In this document: positions 46,622 to 59,293 of the stretch, one piece after another
How positions within the stretch are numbered: the stretch's first letter is position 1
Layout: each line of letters begins with the position of its first letter
Assembly (NCBI GenBank): GCA_025331125.1
Contig: JAOALB010000054.1
Span: forward strand, 186,001 to 250,000
Length of the DNA stretch: 64,000 nt
Direction: 5' to 3'
DNA from: Mycogone perniciosa
Lineage: Eukaryota > Ascomycota > Sordariomycetes > Hypocreales > Hypocreaceae
Translations under genes and position numbers: made by a program
Notes under the pieces: model-generated
The model's database searches: none
What the model was told of the DNA's origin: nothing
The model's input: only the letters and a program-made list of their open reading frames with translations

Positions 46622-49600
46622 ATGTCGAGCTCAGAGATTAACACGGTGCTCGCCAACTCGCTGTCGCCAGGTGAGTGCCGAAACCACACCCTCCAGTCGC
46701 TGCCAGATCCTCCCCAGGGGGCCCCTTATTCTGATTTTGCGTTGCGGGCACGTTGAGGGGGGTCGTCGACGAAGACAAAGGCAGGGCGAAGACGGACGTC
46801 ATGGGCTGACTCGGAGCACAGACGCGAACCTGCGAAACGCCGCCGAACAGCAACTTACCCAGGCAGCGGAGAGTAATTTCGTACGTCCCTCCTGAGATCG
46901 AAGAGATTCCGACCCTTTGCTGACCGTTTTTCTCCCTTCCCCGCAGCCGCTGTATCTCGCTACCCTCGTCCAAGAGCTCGCAAACGAGCAAGCAGAGGGT
47001 TCCATCCGAGCCGCCGCCGGTATTGCCCTCAAGAACGCCTTCACAGCCCGAGACTTTGCCCGCCAGCAGGAGCTGCAGTCTAAATGGCTGCAGGGGACAG
47101 ATGATGAGACCAAGGCCAGGGTAAAGCAGCTGACGCTGCAGACTCTGTCCTCATCCAACACCCAGGCTGGTACCGCTGCCGCTCAGGTCATCTCTTCGAT
47201 TGCCGCCATCGAGCTGCCTCGTAATCAATGGAGCGACTTGCTGCCCTTCCTGGTCAAGAACGTTAGTGAGGGTGCCGACCACCAGAAGCAGGCCTCCCTC
47301 ACCACCATTGGCTACATCTGTGAGAGCCAGGATTCGGAGCTGCGATTGGCCCTCGTTGCCCACTCAAACGCCATCTTGACTGCTGTTGTACAGGGTGCTC
47401 GGAAGGAAGAGGCCAACATTGAGGTCCGACTTGCTGCCATCACCGCCCTCGGTGACTCGTTGGAGTTTGTTTCCAACAACTTCAAGCATGAGGGCGAGCG
47501 CAACTACATCATGCAGGTCGTCTGCGAGGCCACCCAGGCCGACGATTCACGGATCCAGCAGGGTGCCTTCGGCTGCCTCAACAGAATCATGGCTCTCTAC
47601 TACGAGAACATGCGCTTCTACATGGAGAAGGCACTCTTTGGCCTGACCATCCTGGGTATGAAGTCCGAGGATGAGGATGTCGCCAAGCTGGCTGTCGAGT
47701 TCTGGAGCACTGTCTGCGAGGAGGAAGTCTCCATCGAGGACGACAACACCCAGGTCGAGAGCTCAGACCAAATGCGTCCATTCTATAACTTCGCTCGAGT
47801 CGCATCTAATGAGGTTGTGCCCGTGCTGTTGATGCTTCTGACGAAGCAGGATGAGGATGCTACAGATGACGAGTACAACTTGTCCAGGGCTGCCTACCAG
47901 TGCTTGCAGCTCTACTCCCAGGCTGTCGGTGCTAGCATCATCGGCCCTGTCCTGGCCTTCGTTGAGGCGAACCTGCGATCTGAGGACTGGCACAACCGAG
48001 ATGCTGCCGTGTCTGCTTTCGGTGCCATTATGGAGGGCCCTGACGAGAAGGTCCTGGAGCCCATTGTCAAGCAGGCTCTCCCTGTCCTGATCACCATGAT
48101 GGACGACCAATCTCTGCAGGTCAAGGATTCAACCGCCTATGCCTTGGGCCGCGTTACTGAGGCCTGCTCAGAGGCCATCGATGCTCAACTACATCTGCCC
48201 ACCCTGATCGAGTCTCTTTTCAAGGGTCTCATCAGCAACGCCAAGATGGCCCCCTCGTGCTGCTGGGCCTTGATGAACTTGGCTGAGCGCTTCGCTGGTG
48301 ACATTGGAGCTCCTTCCAACCCCATCACCCCTCACTTCAACCAGGCCGTCAGCTCTCTCCTGGAAGTGACTTCCCGACAAGATGCCGAGACGGCGGTGCG
48401 AACCGCAGCATACGAGGTTCTGAATGTTTTTGTACAAAACTCTGCTACCGAAAGCATGCCAGCTGTTGCCTCGCTTTCCGATGTCATTATCAAGCGCCTG
48501 GAGGAGACCGTTCCTCTGCAGTCTCAGGTTATTAGCGTTGATGATAAGCTCACTCTGGAAGAAATGCAAAACAGTTTGAGCACGGTTCTGCAGGCCATCA
48601 TTGCGCGATTGGACAAGGAGATTTCTCCTCAGGGAGACCGCATCATGCAGACCCTCCTTCAGATACTGAGCACCATTGGCGGCAAGTCCAGTGTTCCTGA
48701 GGCCATCTTCGCCACTATCAGCGCGCTGGCCACCACCATGGAGGAAGACTTCATCAAGTATATGGAGGCTTTCGCACCCTTCTTGTACAATGCCCTTGGC
48801 AACCAGGACGAGCCCAGTCTCTGCTCGATGGCTATTGGCCTCGTCAGTGATATCACTCGATCCATGGGCGAGCGCAGCCAGCCTTTCTGCGATAACTTCA
48901 TGAACTATCTTCTCAACAACTTGAGGGTCCGTCTCCCTTTCTTTCAACGTCGGCGTAACCTGCGTTTTAGTATACTAACTCGATTTATAGAGCACCACCC
49001 TTGCCAATCAGTTCAAGCCTGCTATTCTGCAGTGCTTTGGTGACATTGCCGGCGCCATTGGCGGACACTTCGAGACCTACCTCTCCGTCGTCGCTCAAGT
49101 TTTGGAGCAGGCTTCCACTGTCACTGCTACGCCAGAGGGCCCGGATGAGATGTTCTACTACGTCATCTCCCTGCGAGAGGGTATTATGGACGCCTGGGGT
49201 GGTATTATTGGTGCCATGAAGGCCAGTGGAAAGAGTATGCCGCACATCTCCCTCGTATACTCTGCCAATGCTAACAAATGGACAGCCCAAGCCCTCCAAC
49301 AATACGTGCCCCATATCTTCCAGCTGCTTAGCATTATCTCCAACGATCAAAACCGCAGCGAGTCGCTGATGCGCGCGGCCATGGGTGTCATTGGGTAGGT
49401 TCTTGCTGCTTTTCTTCACCAGATTTCGTTTACTGACAGGCTTAACAGTGATTTGGCTGATGCCTACCCCAACGGCGAGCTTGTCGATGCCTTCCGACAA
49501 GATTGGGTTACCACCATGATCAAGGAGACCAAGACCAACCGCGAGTTCCAGCCTCGGACGATAGAGACGGCCCGATGGGCTCGTGAACAAGTTAAACGCC

Positions 49601-49638
49601 AGCTGGGTGGATCACAATCTGTCATGGCTCAGTCTTGA
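46622..49638 (+). CDS. kap95: Importin beta-1 (karyopherin beta, Kap95)
   Basis: The nuclear import receptor that carries importin-alpha/cargo complexes through nuclear pores and releases them on Ran-GTP binding. Six exons, 46622-46670, 46822-46880, 46947-48926, 48991-49234, 49286-49394 and 49449-49638, sum to 2631 nt, or 876 residues, the standard length. The N terminus (MSSSEINTVLANSLSPDANL, then NAAEQQL and ANEQAEGSIRAAAGIALKNA) is an importin-beta N-terminal domain. The rest is HEAT repeats, including LTTIGYICESQD, IRVRLAAI-type helices, SCCWALMNLAERF and the conserved end REFQPRTIETARWAREQVKRQ. All introns are GT-AG and cluster at the two ends of the gene. Confidence 0.97.
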
Positions 49639-51806
49639 AGCGCACGTCTTTCCTTGAGTTCCGAATGCTCATCTCGGCACATCATCCTGTGCCATGGTTC
49701 GTAAAGCATCCCGTCGGACACTTGGCCGACGTTGCCGGGCTTGGAGGCCATCGGCGCCATTCCGTCATCGAACGGATACATACCCCCTTCCCTTCCCCCA
49801 GTTTTCACGTCACAGCATAGTACCACGATCCCCATGACCACTTCATGTGTATATAGACCCTATGACACTACAGTAATTCAAATACCCCCCTTCACGAAGC
49901 TACACTACACCATTTTCTTCTGACCTTATGCAATTCCTGCCCTTCCCCCATGTCCCCCATTTTTTAATCTTGTTTTTGCCCAGATCGTAACGATGGAATA
50001 GAGAGAAGTCATGTATGCCCCGTGCGAATGGAAATGAGCGGCGGCGGCGAACCCAAAATTCATGTAGAAAGGAACAGGGAGTACAAAGGAGGCTGGCTAC
50101 TCATCATCTTTTTGTTTTTTATCTCTTGACATCGGAGAAGTTATCTTGTCATCAATGTTTCTTGGATGCCCTTCAAGTGAATGGGTTGCGTATTTAAGAA
50201 CATCGGGAATATGTGTCTGTCTTTGGGCAGCGAGCGGTAGTGGATGAGATGCGAGATATTTTCGGAGCATGTTGGTATCGCCTCCTATTTCGCTCGATAG
50301 GGTGAGGAGAGCGAAGGACCAGAGTGAGAAGGGAAAGGAAAGACGGAGAAAGAAATCAAGTTAAAGCCCAAATATGTGTTGGGGGTTTATTAGACTAGAG
50401 AATCAAGTGATCTCGTCCATGTGCGATGGGTGGATGGTGCTGCTGTCGATTATTCGTAGTTGGTGGTGGTGTCTGAAGCTTTGAATGGAATTCGGTTGAG
50501 TCCCCCTATTACCAAGTTGGCCTTTGGTGACATGACGAGTGAAGAATGATTCTCTTGTGCGATGGTGATGAATGAAACCGACTATCAGAGGCTACCCAAA
50601 CTCACCTCTGCAGGAGAATATCAAGGAAGAGGGCATCAAGACGGACTGATACGCACTACATACACCAAACCCAACATACGAGAGACTAGGGACTCGGCCC
50701 ATTCTACTCAGGACAAACTATTCTCTTCCACGCTCTTCCTCTATAGATTCGAGGCAAAGAATTACCATAAAGATTATAGATGTCCCCCTCTGCCCATCGA
50801 ATTATTATAGCAATATATCGCCGTGGCGGTCGAGGGAGTCGAGTCCAAGTTGCGAGCGCTCGTCGGGCTTCTTCTTGGCCCAAGGCGACAAGGCTTAAGA
50901 AGGTCGATTTAGTCGGCGGTAGGTGAATTATGACACTGCTGGAGCAAGGGCGTCCTCTTGCTCTAAGGGGGTCAGTCGTAGAGGAAACGGAGCGCGCAAT
51001 ATGCTAGAAAGTGATCTCATCAATAGGACCTCATAGGGTAGAATGCATTCTCTTGTCTTTGACTTCACCTTCAGAAAGTTTGCTACGCTTCTACTCGTAT
51101 TAGATCACAGCCACTCGCAAGGGGTCGAGAGTTTGCCCCGCTCCTGCGACCTAATTGGGGCCTCCATTCTATATATACCATTGTTTGCCTGGCAAGTACT
51201 CTCCTACCACTGATCGAACAAGATTTAAAGACTTTCCATGAGAATAGATGGATTGTTCTTCTTCTTCTTCTCCTTCTTCTTTGCGCCCCCCAGCCTCGCT
51301 CTCGCCCTCGCCCTCGCCCTCGCCTTCGCCCTCTCGATCGTTCATCTGGTGCCGCTTTCTGTTGCCTCTCACACAAGCACTGTGATGAGATGCGGTTTCT
51401 TGCAATAGAGAGAAACTTGCGTGCTTCGGCGGTTCGAGGCGGTGACCAGAAAGAATACACTGTATCTGTGACTCGCTGGACGATTCTGACCCAGATTCAC
51501 AGCCACCATTGTGCCGCTTCATCTGAGGACGGACAGCCCTATTGTTGAGTTGAGCTGATTCATTGTTATCCATCTTTTGCCACCCCAACGTCTTGGATAC
51601 CTACCTACTATTAAATTCCGTGTTTTTCTTTTGGGCCCGGCATTCGATCCTCCTCTATCCTGACCTCGATCGTCAATTTCGGCCTCTTGGATTCCTCTGC
51701 ATAGACTTGGGTTCTTCTTCATCTAGTCATTCAGAAAATATACATCTACACACAGCTCTTCCTTTGGATTTTAGCCTCTGCAGACGTCTTACAACCCGTC
51801 TCCAAA
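49639..51806. other. Intergenic region, 2.2 kb
   Basis: Contains the importin 3' UTR and the upstream region of the F-box-like gene. ORFs of 60-140 codons are present but look spurious; the longest minus-strand one only reads through the CTCGCC repeat. No RNA gene is recognised. Confidence 0.5.
51293..51332. repeat. CTCGCC hexamer repeat
   Basis: About six to seven imperfect CTCGCC units follow a CTT-rich stretch at 51257-51282. Confidence 0.8.
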
Positions 51807-53144
51807 ATGGCTAGTTTTCCAGAAGACTCTGACGCACAGAACCCAAATTTGGCGGCGAAGGTCCGGGGCATCACCGGATTGCATCCCGATGTTCTTGTAC
51901 AGATCCTTGAACTCTTACCAGACGTTGACTCTTTGAAGAATGCAGTGTTGGCTTCCCGTGCCTTCTATAAGGCATTTTCCGACTACAAGGGCTCCATCAC
52001 GACGACAGTCCTCAAGAACGAGATAGAACCCGAGAATTACACCCATGCGGTGGTCGAAAATCTTGTATCCCGTCCCCAATATCTAGGGATTCCAAGCTTC
52101 GAACTCACAGATATCGACGATATCGCTACCTATGTCCGGGAGATACAGTGTTACCGGGACACCGCTTTCAACCTTCGTGTCCATCTAAGAGACGCCGTCC
52201 GCATATCACGCCGAGCGAAAATGGTCACCAAACTCTGCGACAATCTCATCGGAGACTGTGCTTACGCAAAGGAGGAACAATACATGCCTCTTTGGCAATC
52301 CCTCCTGATTAACCCACCCATGGTGTCCGAACTCGTCCGGGTCCGGCAATCCATTTATCTTTACGAGATTGTGGCACGGCTATGTAGGAGCTGGCGCTTC
52401 ATGGGTAACAAGGACCGGCAATATTACGTTGACTGTCAAGACAAAATCACAGAACTGCATAAATCCATTGTAGGGCAGCTGATGGCCCCGTGGGAGTTCC
52501 ATCAAGTCCTGGCAATTCAGGCATATTTTCGACGTTTTCTACATGGTTTCGGTATGTTTCTTCTTCTTCTTTTTTTTTTTTTTAGTTCTGGAGTAGACGG
52601 ATTTTTAACCATGAGTTTGTTTGCAGATAAAAGTAACCATCAGAGCGAACGTACCATGCCGGATCTTTTGGTCAGGGGCATCGACTTTATGCACGAGGCC
52701 CTTTGTGTCGTTGGATGGAAATGCATTGACGAATTCCTCGTACCGTTTGAGGAATTAGCACAAAATCAGCCTCTGCATGCCTTTGGCATGGTCGTCTCCC
52801 GAGGAGTGCGAGATGCCTGGACTCGAAAGCCGCCAAAGCCATATGACGACTACAAGCCATTTTGGGACGACAGCATGGCCTATGAGATGTGGACCTGGCT
52901 AGAGCACATGCAGCTGAGGTACTTTCGACTAGATGAGGAATGGAATGACTTCTTCTCCCTCGATCTACGAAGGCTAGAGGGGAAACTGGACTTATGGTCT
53001 GCCGCCCTATGGAATGGAACCCGCCGAGCAGATATGTATGATGCTTTCGACCCCGAAGTCGATTTTTGGCAAGATATGAGTGTTCACTGGGACCCCATTG
53101 TCACGGGATTCGAAACTATCCTATACCCTGACGTGGTGTTGTAG
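51807..53144 (+). CDS. F-box-like hypothetical protein
   Basis: A protein with an F-box-like N terminus: HPDVLVQILELLPDVDSLKNAVLASRAF (two helices with Leu/Pro spacing), residues about 26-55. F-box proteins of this kind recruit substrates to SCF ubiquitin ligases; this role is inferred. The remainder is helical, Trp/Tyr-rich and without a domain I can name; such genes are common in filamentous fungi. Two exons, 51807-52551 and 52627-53144, sum to 1263 nt, or 420 residues. The 75-nt intron is a multiple of three and has no stop codon, so the frame stays open if it is kept (445 residues). A GTATGT donor, pyrimidine tract and TTGCAG acceptor, plus the hydrophobic sequence the intron would encode, favour splicing. 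Confidence 0.8.
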   Translation: MASFPEDSDAQNPNLAAKVRGITGLHPDVLVQILELLPDVDSLKNAVLASRAFYKAFSDYKGSITTTVLKNEIEPENYTHAVVENLVSRPQYLGIPSFELTDIDDIATYVREIQCYRDTAFNLRVHLRDAVRISRRAKMVTKLCDNLIGDCAYAKEEQYMPLWQSLLINPPMVSELVRVRQSIYLYEIVARLCRSWRFMGNKDRQYYVDCQDKITELHKSIVGQLMAPWEFHQVLAIQAYFRRFLHGFGMFLLLLFFFFSSGVDGFLTMSLFADKSNHQSERTMPDLLVRGIDFMHEALCVVGWKCIDEFLVPFEELAQNQPLHAFGMVVSRGVRDAWTRKPPKPYDDYKPFWDDSMAYEMWTWLEHMQLRYFRLDEEWNDFFSLDLRRLEGKLDLWSAALWNGTRRADMYDAFDPEVDFWQDMSVHWDPIVTGFETILYPDVVL

Positions 53145-54232
53145 TCCGGATTGTTCAAGGAGGGAGAATTGCATGGCTAAAATACTGGGCTGACGATCTT
53201 GGGTGGAATGATACTACAATGTCACATGGCGTCTGGCTTACTCACGACTTTGTTTACGACGGCTTGGATGGAATCATGCATAATGGGCAATGGATACGGA
53301 GCATGATTACGGATTTTGTATGCCAGGGTTACTTGCTTGCTTGTTTTTTTCTCAGTTAATATTTGCTATGGGTGTGGAATTAGGAATATCCACGCAGGGA
53401 ATAAGCTGTGTGTATATGAATTCTTTCCATGTGTCATTCTACTTACTGGAAAGGCCTTGTGCAATTGCACTTCTGTATAGAGCGTATAAGTCCATTCTTA
53501 CCCCTCGGAATCCTCAAAAGATTGCACGTTAGCCGCAGTGATAACAATGGTATTTTGTTCAATGGGTAAAATGATCCGTGACAAGGATACAGTGCTGAAG
53601 ACGAAGGATTCGCTTGTTTGTTCTTTGTGGGTTGATGGACTTTGTTTTGAGAAGGGCTGGCACTATTGAGATCTTGAGCTGTGCTTTGTTCATACAACAT
53701 GGATGAAGCACAATATCCACGGATTCTTGACAATAACAATGGTGAATAACTCCGATGTTGAGTGATTTGCAATACTGGAAAAGATACTTGGTGGTACCTG
53801 TATTCCTGTTGTATTCAGGTGTCTCAACAAGTCAATGTGACGAAGGCTCCGCTGCCAGCTGGCAAACCGACAATCCCCAAAATGACCAACAGAACGACTG
53901 TCCAGCAGCTGACGGCAAGAAGGACAGAAATGCTCTTTCCCTTAGTAGTGAAATACTACTCTTCGCGCGTCTCAACGCGTGACATTCGCGATTCTTTTCT
54001 TCCTTTATTTCTCCTTCATTCTTCCACTTTTTCCCACGTTCGTTTCAAGGGGTCATCTGGGGCAGCATCGCGAGGTTATCGCAGGATAAGGACTTGGAAC
54101 AGGTTCCAAGAGCATCGATAATTCTTTATTCATACTTCAAATCTCTTATTGGTCTTGTGGCGGAGTTCTCATTCAGCTCTTCAGCATCTTTTCCCCATCC
54201 TTCCAAGTCACGGTTGAACATCTCATGCTACG
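53145..54232. other. Intergenic region
   Basis: Between the F-box-like gene and rec8. Frames up to about 120 codons occur on both strands without recognisable features. Confidence 0.5.
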
Positions 54233-56530
54233 ATGTTCTATAGCCACGAGAGTACGTTATCACTACTAGACAGAGTAGCAGGTTGATACTGACAGAGCAT
54301 GCAGTCCTAAGCAACAGCCAGTATGGCGTTGCGACCATTTGGTATGATGCACCCCCTGTGGCTCAGACCCAAATCGATCAACCAAGCTGACCATAGGCAT
54401 CAGGCTGGTGGCTACCGTAGGCAGAGGAGGCCAAAGAAAACTGACAAAGAAAGCCATCCAAGAAGTGAACGTCCCGAAGGCATGCGAGAAGATCCTAGAT
54501 CCCGGCGCGCCTTTGGCACTCCGCCTTCAAGGGAGTTTGCTCTACGGCGTCTCCCGGGTGTTCGCGCAGCAGTGCAACTATGTCCTCACGGATGTCGAGA
54601 AGACGCAGTCTGACATGATGACTTTCTTTCGCGTCATGCAGACAAGTGAGACGGATCCCCAAGCTGGCAAGACAAAGTAAGTCTTTGGAAGACTGGTTCA
54701 ACAACACAATGATCAAAGAGAACAACGAACTTACTTGTGCATTGTAGGCGCCAAAACATCATCTTGCAAGACGATCCGAGTTTTGACCCCATGAGCATGC
54801 TTCCAAATCTTGATCTACTCAACTGGGATAAAGAATTGTTGTTGCTCCCAAGTCAGGGCTCTGCCAGCAAGTTTTCGCAGATGACACCGCTTGGAGGAGC
54901 CAGTCAGTGCAGCTTTTCGTCAGGCCGCAACTCTGCACTCAACATCAACATCAACTTGGAGCTCCCGCCTTCTTCGCACTCTGCTGCAAGCTGCCGCATT
55001 CCTTCTGACTTTGGCCGCCAGAGTCCACTGTTTGGCAAGTCAATTCACGATCCGGACAATATGCCTGACTTTCAACCCTTTGACAACGAGGAATTCGTCC
55101 CTATCTCGGGAATTGGCCTTGACTTTGACGCTGATGGCAACTTGGTTGAGGTGTTCGATCAGGAGCCAGAATTGCCACCCCTTCCTGGCCAAGAGGAATT
55201 TCAGGAGCAGCTACCAAAGACACAAAGTATTCAGACTCGGGAAATCGAGGAGCAGAGAGTTCCTCTTGTTGAAGACGGCAACATGCTTGACTTCGCTGAG
55301 CCTGCACTGCCAGATGCCGCTGCGTTTCCAACCCGCAAATCGGTCAAGAAACCCACGCTCTCGGATCCTCCGACCTCTGAAACAACGGAAACGGATCAGG
55401 CATCCGCCAAAATGATAAGAACACGCCGGACCAAGCATCAAACCATGCTGGATGAGACTCTTCGGATTTCTCGAGACGAGTTCCGCGATTGGTCTGAGAA
55501 CTATGTCAACAACATGGATACCAGCCGCAAGTGCCACAAGGCTACTACCTTGACCCAAGCAAGGAAGAATGCACAGGCGTTTCTTTACGGCAATGGAATT
55601 GCTGATGTTGGCGTTTACCGTGGAGCAGCGGACTTTGTTCATCCGCTGGCTGTCGACTTCTCAGGCAATCCGCTGAAAGCTCGTCTTCAAGGACAAGAAC
55701 CACATGAGGTTGAAGCCGAAGTTAAGAAGAGGGGACGCAGACGCAAGTCAGATGAGGCGTTTGAGGGCGACGATAACTTGGAGCAAGACAAGCGCCATTC
55801 CAGACAACGAGTTGAGGATGAAGCCGAACTTGGCCGTGGTGAAGACAATGATGGTAATGGGTACGTTATGTTTGACGATCACTCCATCCCTGAGATTGGC
55901 ATGGATGCAGCGCCGCCCATGGAGGACCGCCATTCCTCGTCAGTGATGCCATGGAGCCGTCCTGGATCCGTGGTTCCTGGCTCTTCTGTCCGCGGCAGTG
56001 CCCGGAAAGCGCGTCTTGCTCCAAGCCCTTTGTTCGGCCCAGGAAGCATTATCGGCCCCATCAATCGTCACAGCGACCCCGCGGAGCCTCTCTTTGGACA
56101 GGACGACTTTGGTTCCCACGACTCATCTTTCAATTTTGGGGGACCGGCTGGTGCTCTTGATTTTGGCTGCGACAGCAACACGCAGGTTTCGACACAAGGT
56201 CTCGACGTAGCCAGCCAGGACTTCCTGGGCTATGTTACGGACCAAGCCTCGAAGAGGGGAACCAAGCGTGCTCAGGACCGTGAGAAGACTCGGCGCTGGA
56301 TCGAGTTCGAAGACTTAGCGGACCCTAATACGCATACCAAAGCCGTTGCCGCGCAGGCGTTCCTACATGTTTTGTCCTTGGCGACGAAGAAGACCGTCTC
56401 GGTTGAGCAGGATGGCGCGGAGAAAATGGAACCGTTTGGGACTATTCGAATTGGAGTGGATGTAATGTCTGACGACGACAAGAGCAACACCGGTAGCGAG
56501 CAAGCAGAGTCGGAGGATGAACTCGCTTGA
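54233..56530 (+). CDS. rec8: Meiotic cohesin alpha-kleisin Rec8
   Basis: The meiosis-specific kleisin that closes the Smc1/Smc3 ring and is cleaved by separase at anaphase. Four exons, 54233-54251, 54305-54341, 54404-54676 and 54748-56530, sum to 2112 nt, or 703 residues. The first two exons are only 19 and 37 nt. The Rad21/Rec8 N-terminal domain reads MFYSHEILSNSQYGVATIW, then LVATVG, KACEKILDPGAPLALRLQG and LLYGVSRVFAQQCNYVL. GVATIWLVAT points to Rec8 rather than Rad21. The middle is disordered, Ser/Pro/acid-rich, with basic patches (KKRGRRRKS). A segment around LRISRDEFRDWSENYVNNM matches the conserved middle part. The C-terminal winged helix that binds Smc1 is at about 640-690 (AVAAQAFLHVLSLATKK). 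Meiotic expression is expected. Confidence 0.92.
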
Positions 56531-57001
56531 TGGGCGTTTTACAAGGCCGGCATCAATGGCGTTTTGGTTTTGCAACATGAGACGAAGAAAAGGGAGTGGG
56601 CAATCTTCGTTATTTGGGATTGGGGATTCCCCTTTTGCGGATTTGGGCATCATTTTGTTTTCGTGGAATTTGGCGTTTGTGGGATGATTCTTCAAAGCTG
56701 GATGCTTTGTAGTTGGGGCGGATTTTACTTCGGGTAAGGAAAATTGAACCTGGACATCTGGGATCAGGATCGGGAAACGAATGGTTTGTTTGTTACTATA
56801 TGCCGTCGATGATACACGAAGATTTGCGATTTGCTGGACATCAAGGGAAAAGGATCTTCATTTCAGGGAATGGTAACACCGTAATATTACAATGGGATGA
56901 TTAGCATCAGGTTCGCGAGGCATCAACATGGAACATTGACTCGGATATTATTTAGTCGTTCATTGAGTTTCATCTAATACTACTGACTATGTGCATTAAT
57001 T
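56531..57001. other. Convergent intergenic spacer
   Basis: rec8 and the Rab escort gene end towards each other. Only 3' UTR-like sequence is seen. Confidence 0.5.
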
Positions 57002-58783
57002 TCAGCCATCGAACTCATCGTCATCCATCTTAGCCCCTTCGCGATCTTTAAACACCATGTACTCCGCACGCTCTTCGGCTATGGTATCTGCCATTACCAT
57101 GTCCCAGGCCTCTCGAACGGGACTCATGACAGTGTCATTGAAGGCAAGATCTAAAGGCAAGAGGCTAAAGGTAGCTGTGCCCCCTTCTACGATTACCGAA
57201 GCACCATCGGTACCACTCTGTTCGTAGTAGAGCTGGTATAAAGCTTTAGGAGTTTCTTGTTCATCAGACGCGACGGCAGCCAATAGCGATGAGAGAGCAT
57301 TCTCGAGAAGAGACTTCGATTCGGTACTTGAGACTGTGGTGAGATAGATGACACCTAAGCCAACGGGTTAGCAACGGCGTTCCAAGCAAGAATTTGCATG
57401 AAATAAAAGAGAGAAAGGTTGTGCATCAGGTTGTCAGAGGTTAGGTATCGTCAATGGGTTTCAGCCAATGTAGATAAGTATTCATTTGTTTTGGGTAATC
57501 ATCATAACACAAGAATAGAAGATGAAGACAAAGAAAGGGTGAGACTCACATTGTCCGGAAGGGCATTCGCCCACGTCACTCGAATGTGCCATGGCGTAGA
57601 TGGGGAAGTCAGATGTCACACCAGCATTGCCCAATGTGGTCCCAGCTGGGAACGCAACAACCGCCACAGACGGTGTTGGAGCGCCTTCAATGACTGTCTC
57701 GAAGATCGGTAGGAGACTGGAGTTGACCACTGCGGTCAATCTGCTCACTCGACGGTCCCCGCTGTTAGCCTTACCCAAGCTTTGGACCAAGGTTCTGGAC
57801 TTCACGGCCATGTCGTTTGCGAGGGTGATGGTCAGCTCCCTCTCAGGAGATTCATCTGTAGAGATTGTCTCAATATCCTTGATACCCATACCGAGCATGT
57901 AGACAGCACCGCCGACGGCACTGGCTCGGCAGCCCACTTGGGCCACTTCCGAGAGCCCTCCCCATTTGGGATAGACGGCAGCGAAACCAGCGCCAAAAAC
58001 TCCCATGGATGTGAGATGGCGATGTATCGCGGTCAGACCAGTCTCAGTTGAGATCTTGCCGTCGAGACTCAGGGTGAGCGTGACGACGTAGGCTTGTAAG
58101 TCAGCCTCAAGCTTGAACTCCTTTGCGAGGAAACTCGCTAGAGGGTCGTTAGCATGCGGCTTCCAAACCTCCGTCTGCGACTCGGTGTCATATTCCAGCA
58201 CAAACTTGAGGAACTTCATCAGCGATCGCTTCGACTTGGCGGGGATAGCCGTGTTAGAGAAGATGTCTTCTCGGGTCGACGGGATGCGCCTGAGGGCGGG
58301 GGCCGAGGGAGCGTCAGACGCGGGCTGGTAGATGTAAAAGGAACCGACGGCAAGAAATTCGAGCTGACGGAAAGCCTTTGACGAAACCAGCTGCGAGAGC
58401 AACTCCGAGCGCGTATGGATCAGCTGCGGTGCCAGGGCAAGGCTGTACGCCCTCGAGAACGAGAGTCCCTCGATGCCATCATGCCTCGTCACCTGTGCAG
58501 ACGTGAAGATGCCATCACCATCTGTCGACTGATGCTTCGCCGCCCATTCGTCCGCATCTTGGAGGCTCAAGGCAGCCTCAGCCTCACCATAGTAGTCGTT
58601 GGGATCGACGTGGAGGATCTTCTTGTCTGATCGCGACAGCGCACTTCAAGAGAGGAGGCTGGGTCAGTCAGAATTGGAGGCAGCCGCGCCAATGGAATCC
58701 AAAGCTTACAGGGCCAGAAGGGATTGTTGGAGCCCCGTGCCGCTGATCACTACATCCCACTTTGTGTCTGAGAGGGATTCCAT
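57002..58783 (-). CDS. mrs6: Rab escort protein (REP / Mrs6), Rab GDI family
   Basis: Presents newly made Rab GTPases to Rab geranylgeranyltransferase and delivers the prenylated products to membranes. Three exons, 58783-58710, 58643-57550 and 57354-57002, sum to 1521 nt, or 506 residues. The N-terminal GDI/REP signature is clear: WDVVISGTGLQQSLLAL, then ALSRSDKKILHVDPNDYYG across intron 1, and later GLSFSRAYSLALAPQLIHTRSEL. Further family blocks are YPKWGGLSEV, CRASAVGGAVYMLG and GQCVIYLTT, the last rebuilt across the 195-nt intron 2. The insert around residues 60-75 and the acidic C terminus ending DDDEFDG fit a REP rather than a GDI, which would end near 450 residues and keep shorter loops. 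The GDI/REP distinction is likely but not certain. Confidence 0.9.
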
Positions 58784-59293
58784 GGTGAGGGAGGAAGAAA
58801 GATGGGAGGAGAAACAAGAGAAGAAATTTTGAGATGAGGTGGATTTTGAAGGTTTGTCAGAAAGGCTCCATTACCTAAGTGGGGGGAGGTGGTTGAGGTG
58901 GTCTGTGCGTCAGCTATGTCCTTTTATCACTGAAATGAGCGTCTGAATTTTCCTTTTCTTTTTTTTTTCATCAACCCACTCGCTCGTCAAATTCTTCACG
59001 TTATGTCTCCAGTACCTTGTGTATGTGGCATTGCGGCTTCATTTGACTCTTGAGTGGTAGAGAAAATCGTCTGCCGGTATCTACTGCCCTAGAATAAAGT
59101 CTGAAAGGGTGGTTCGAATGGTTGACACATGTCGACGCTCATGAACATATGTCTCTTATGATAGAATTACGGTTTCTGGAACAGTGCCCTACGTCAATAT
59201 CTATAGCCCTACTCCGTATTCATCCTCGCACAATGCGATTGTAAAGAGTGTTTGAGGGGTATCCTCGGTGCTACTACTATCATATATCATATC
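58784..59293. other. Intergenic spacer
   Basis: Contains the Rab escort promoter, next to 58784, and the rrp43 3' UTR. One TACTCCGTA copy lies at 59210-59218. Confidence 0.5.

Noticed and set aside
51083..51588. Arg/Glu-rich minus-strand ORFs
   Set aside because: They read through the CTCGCC and CTT repeats; no independent evidence for coding.
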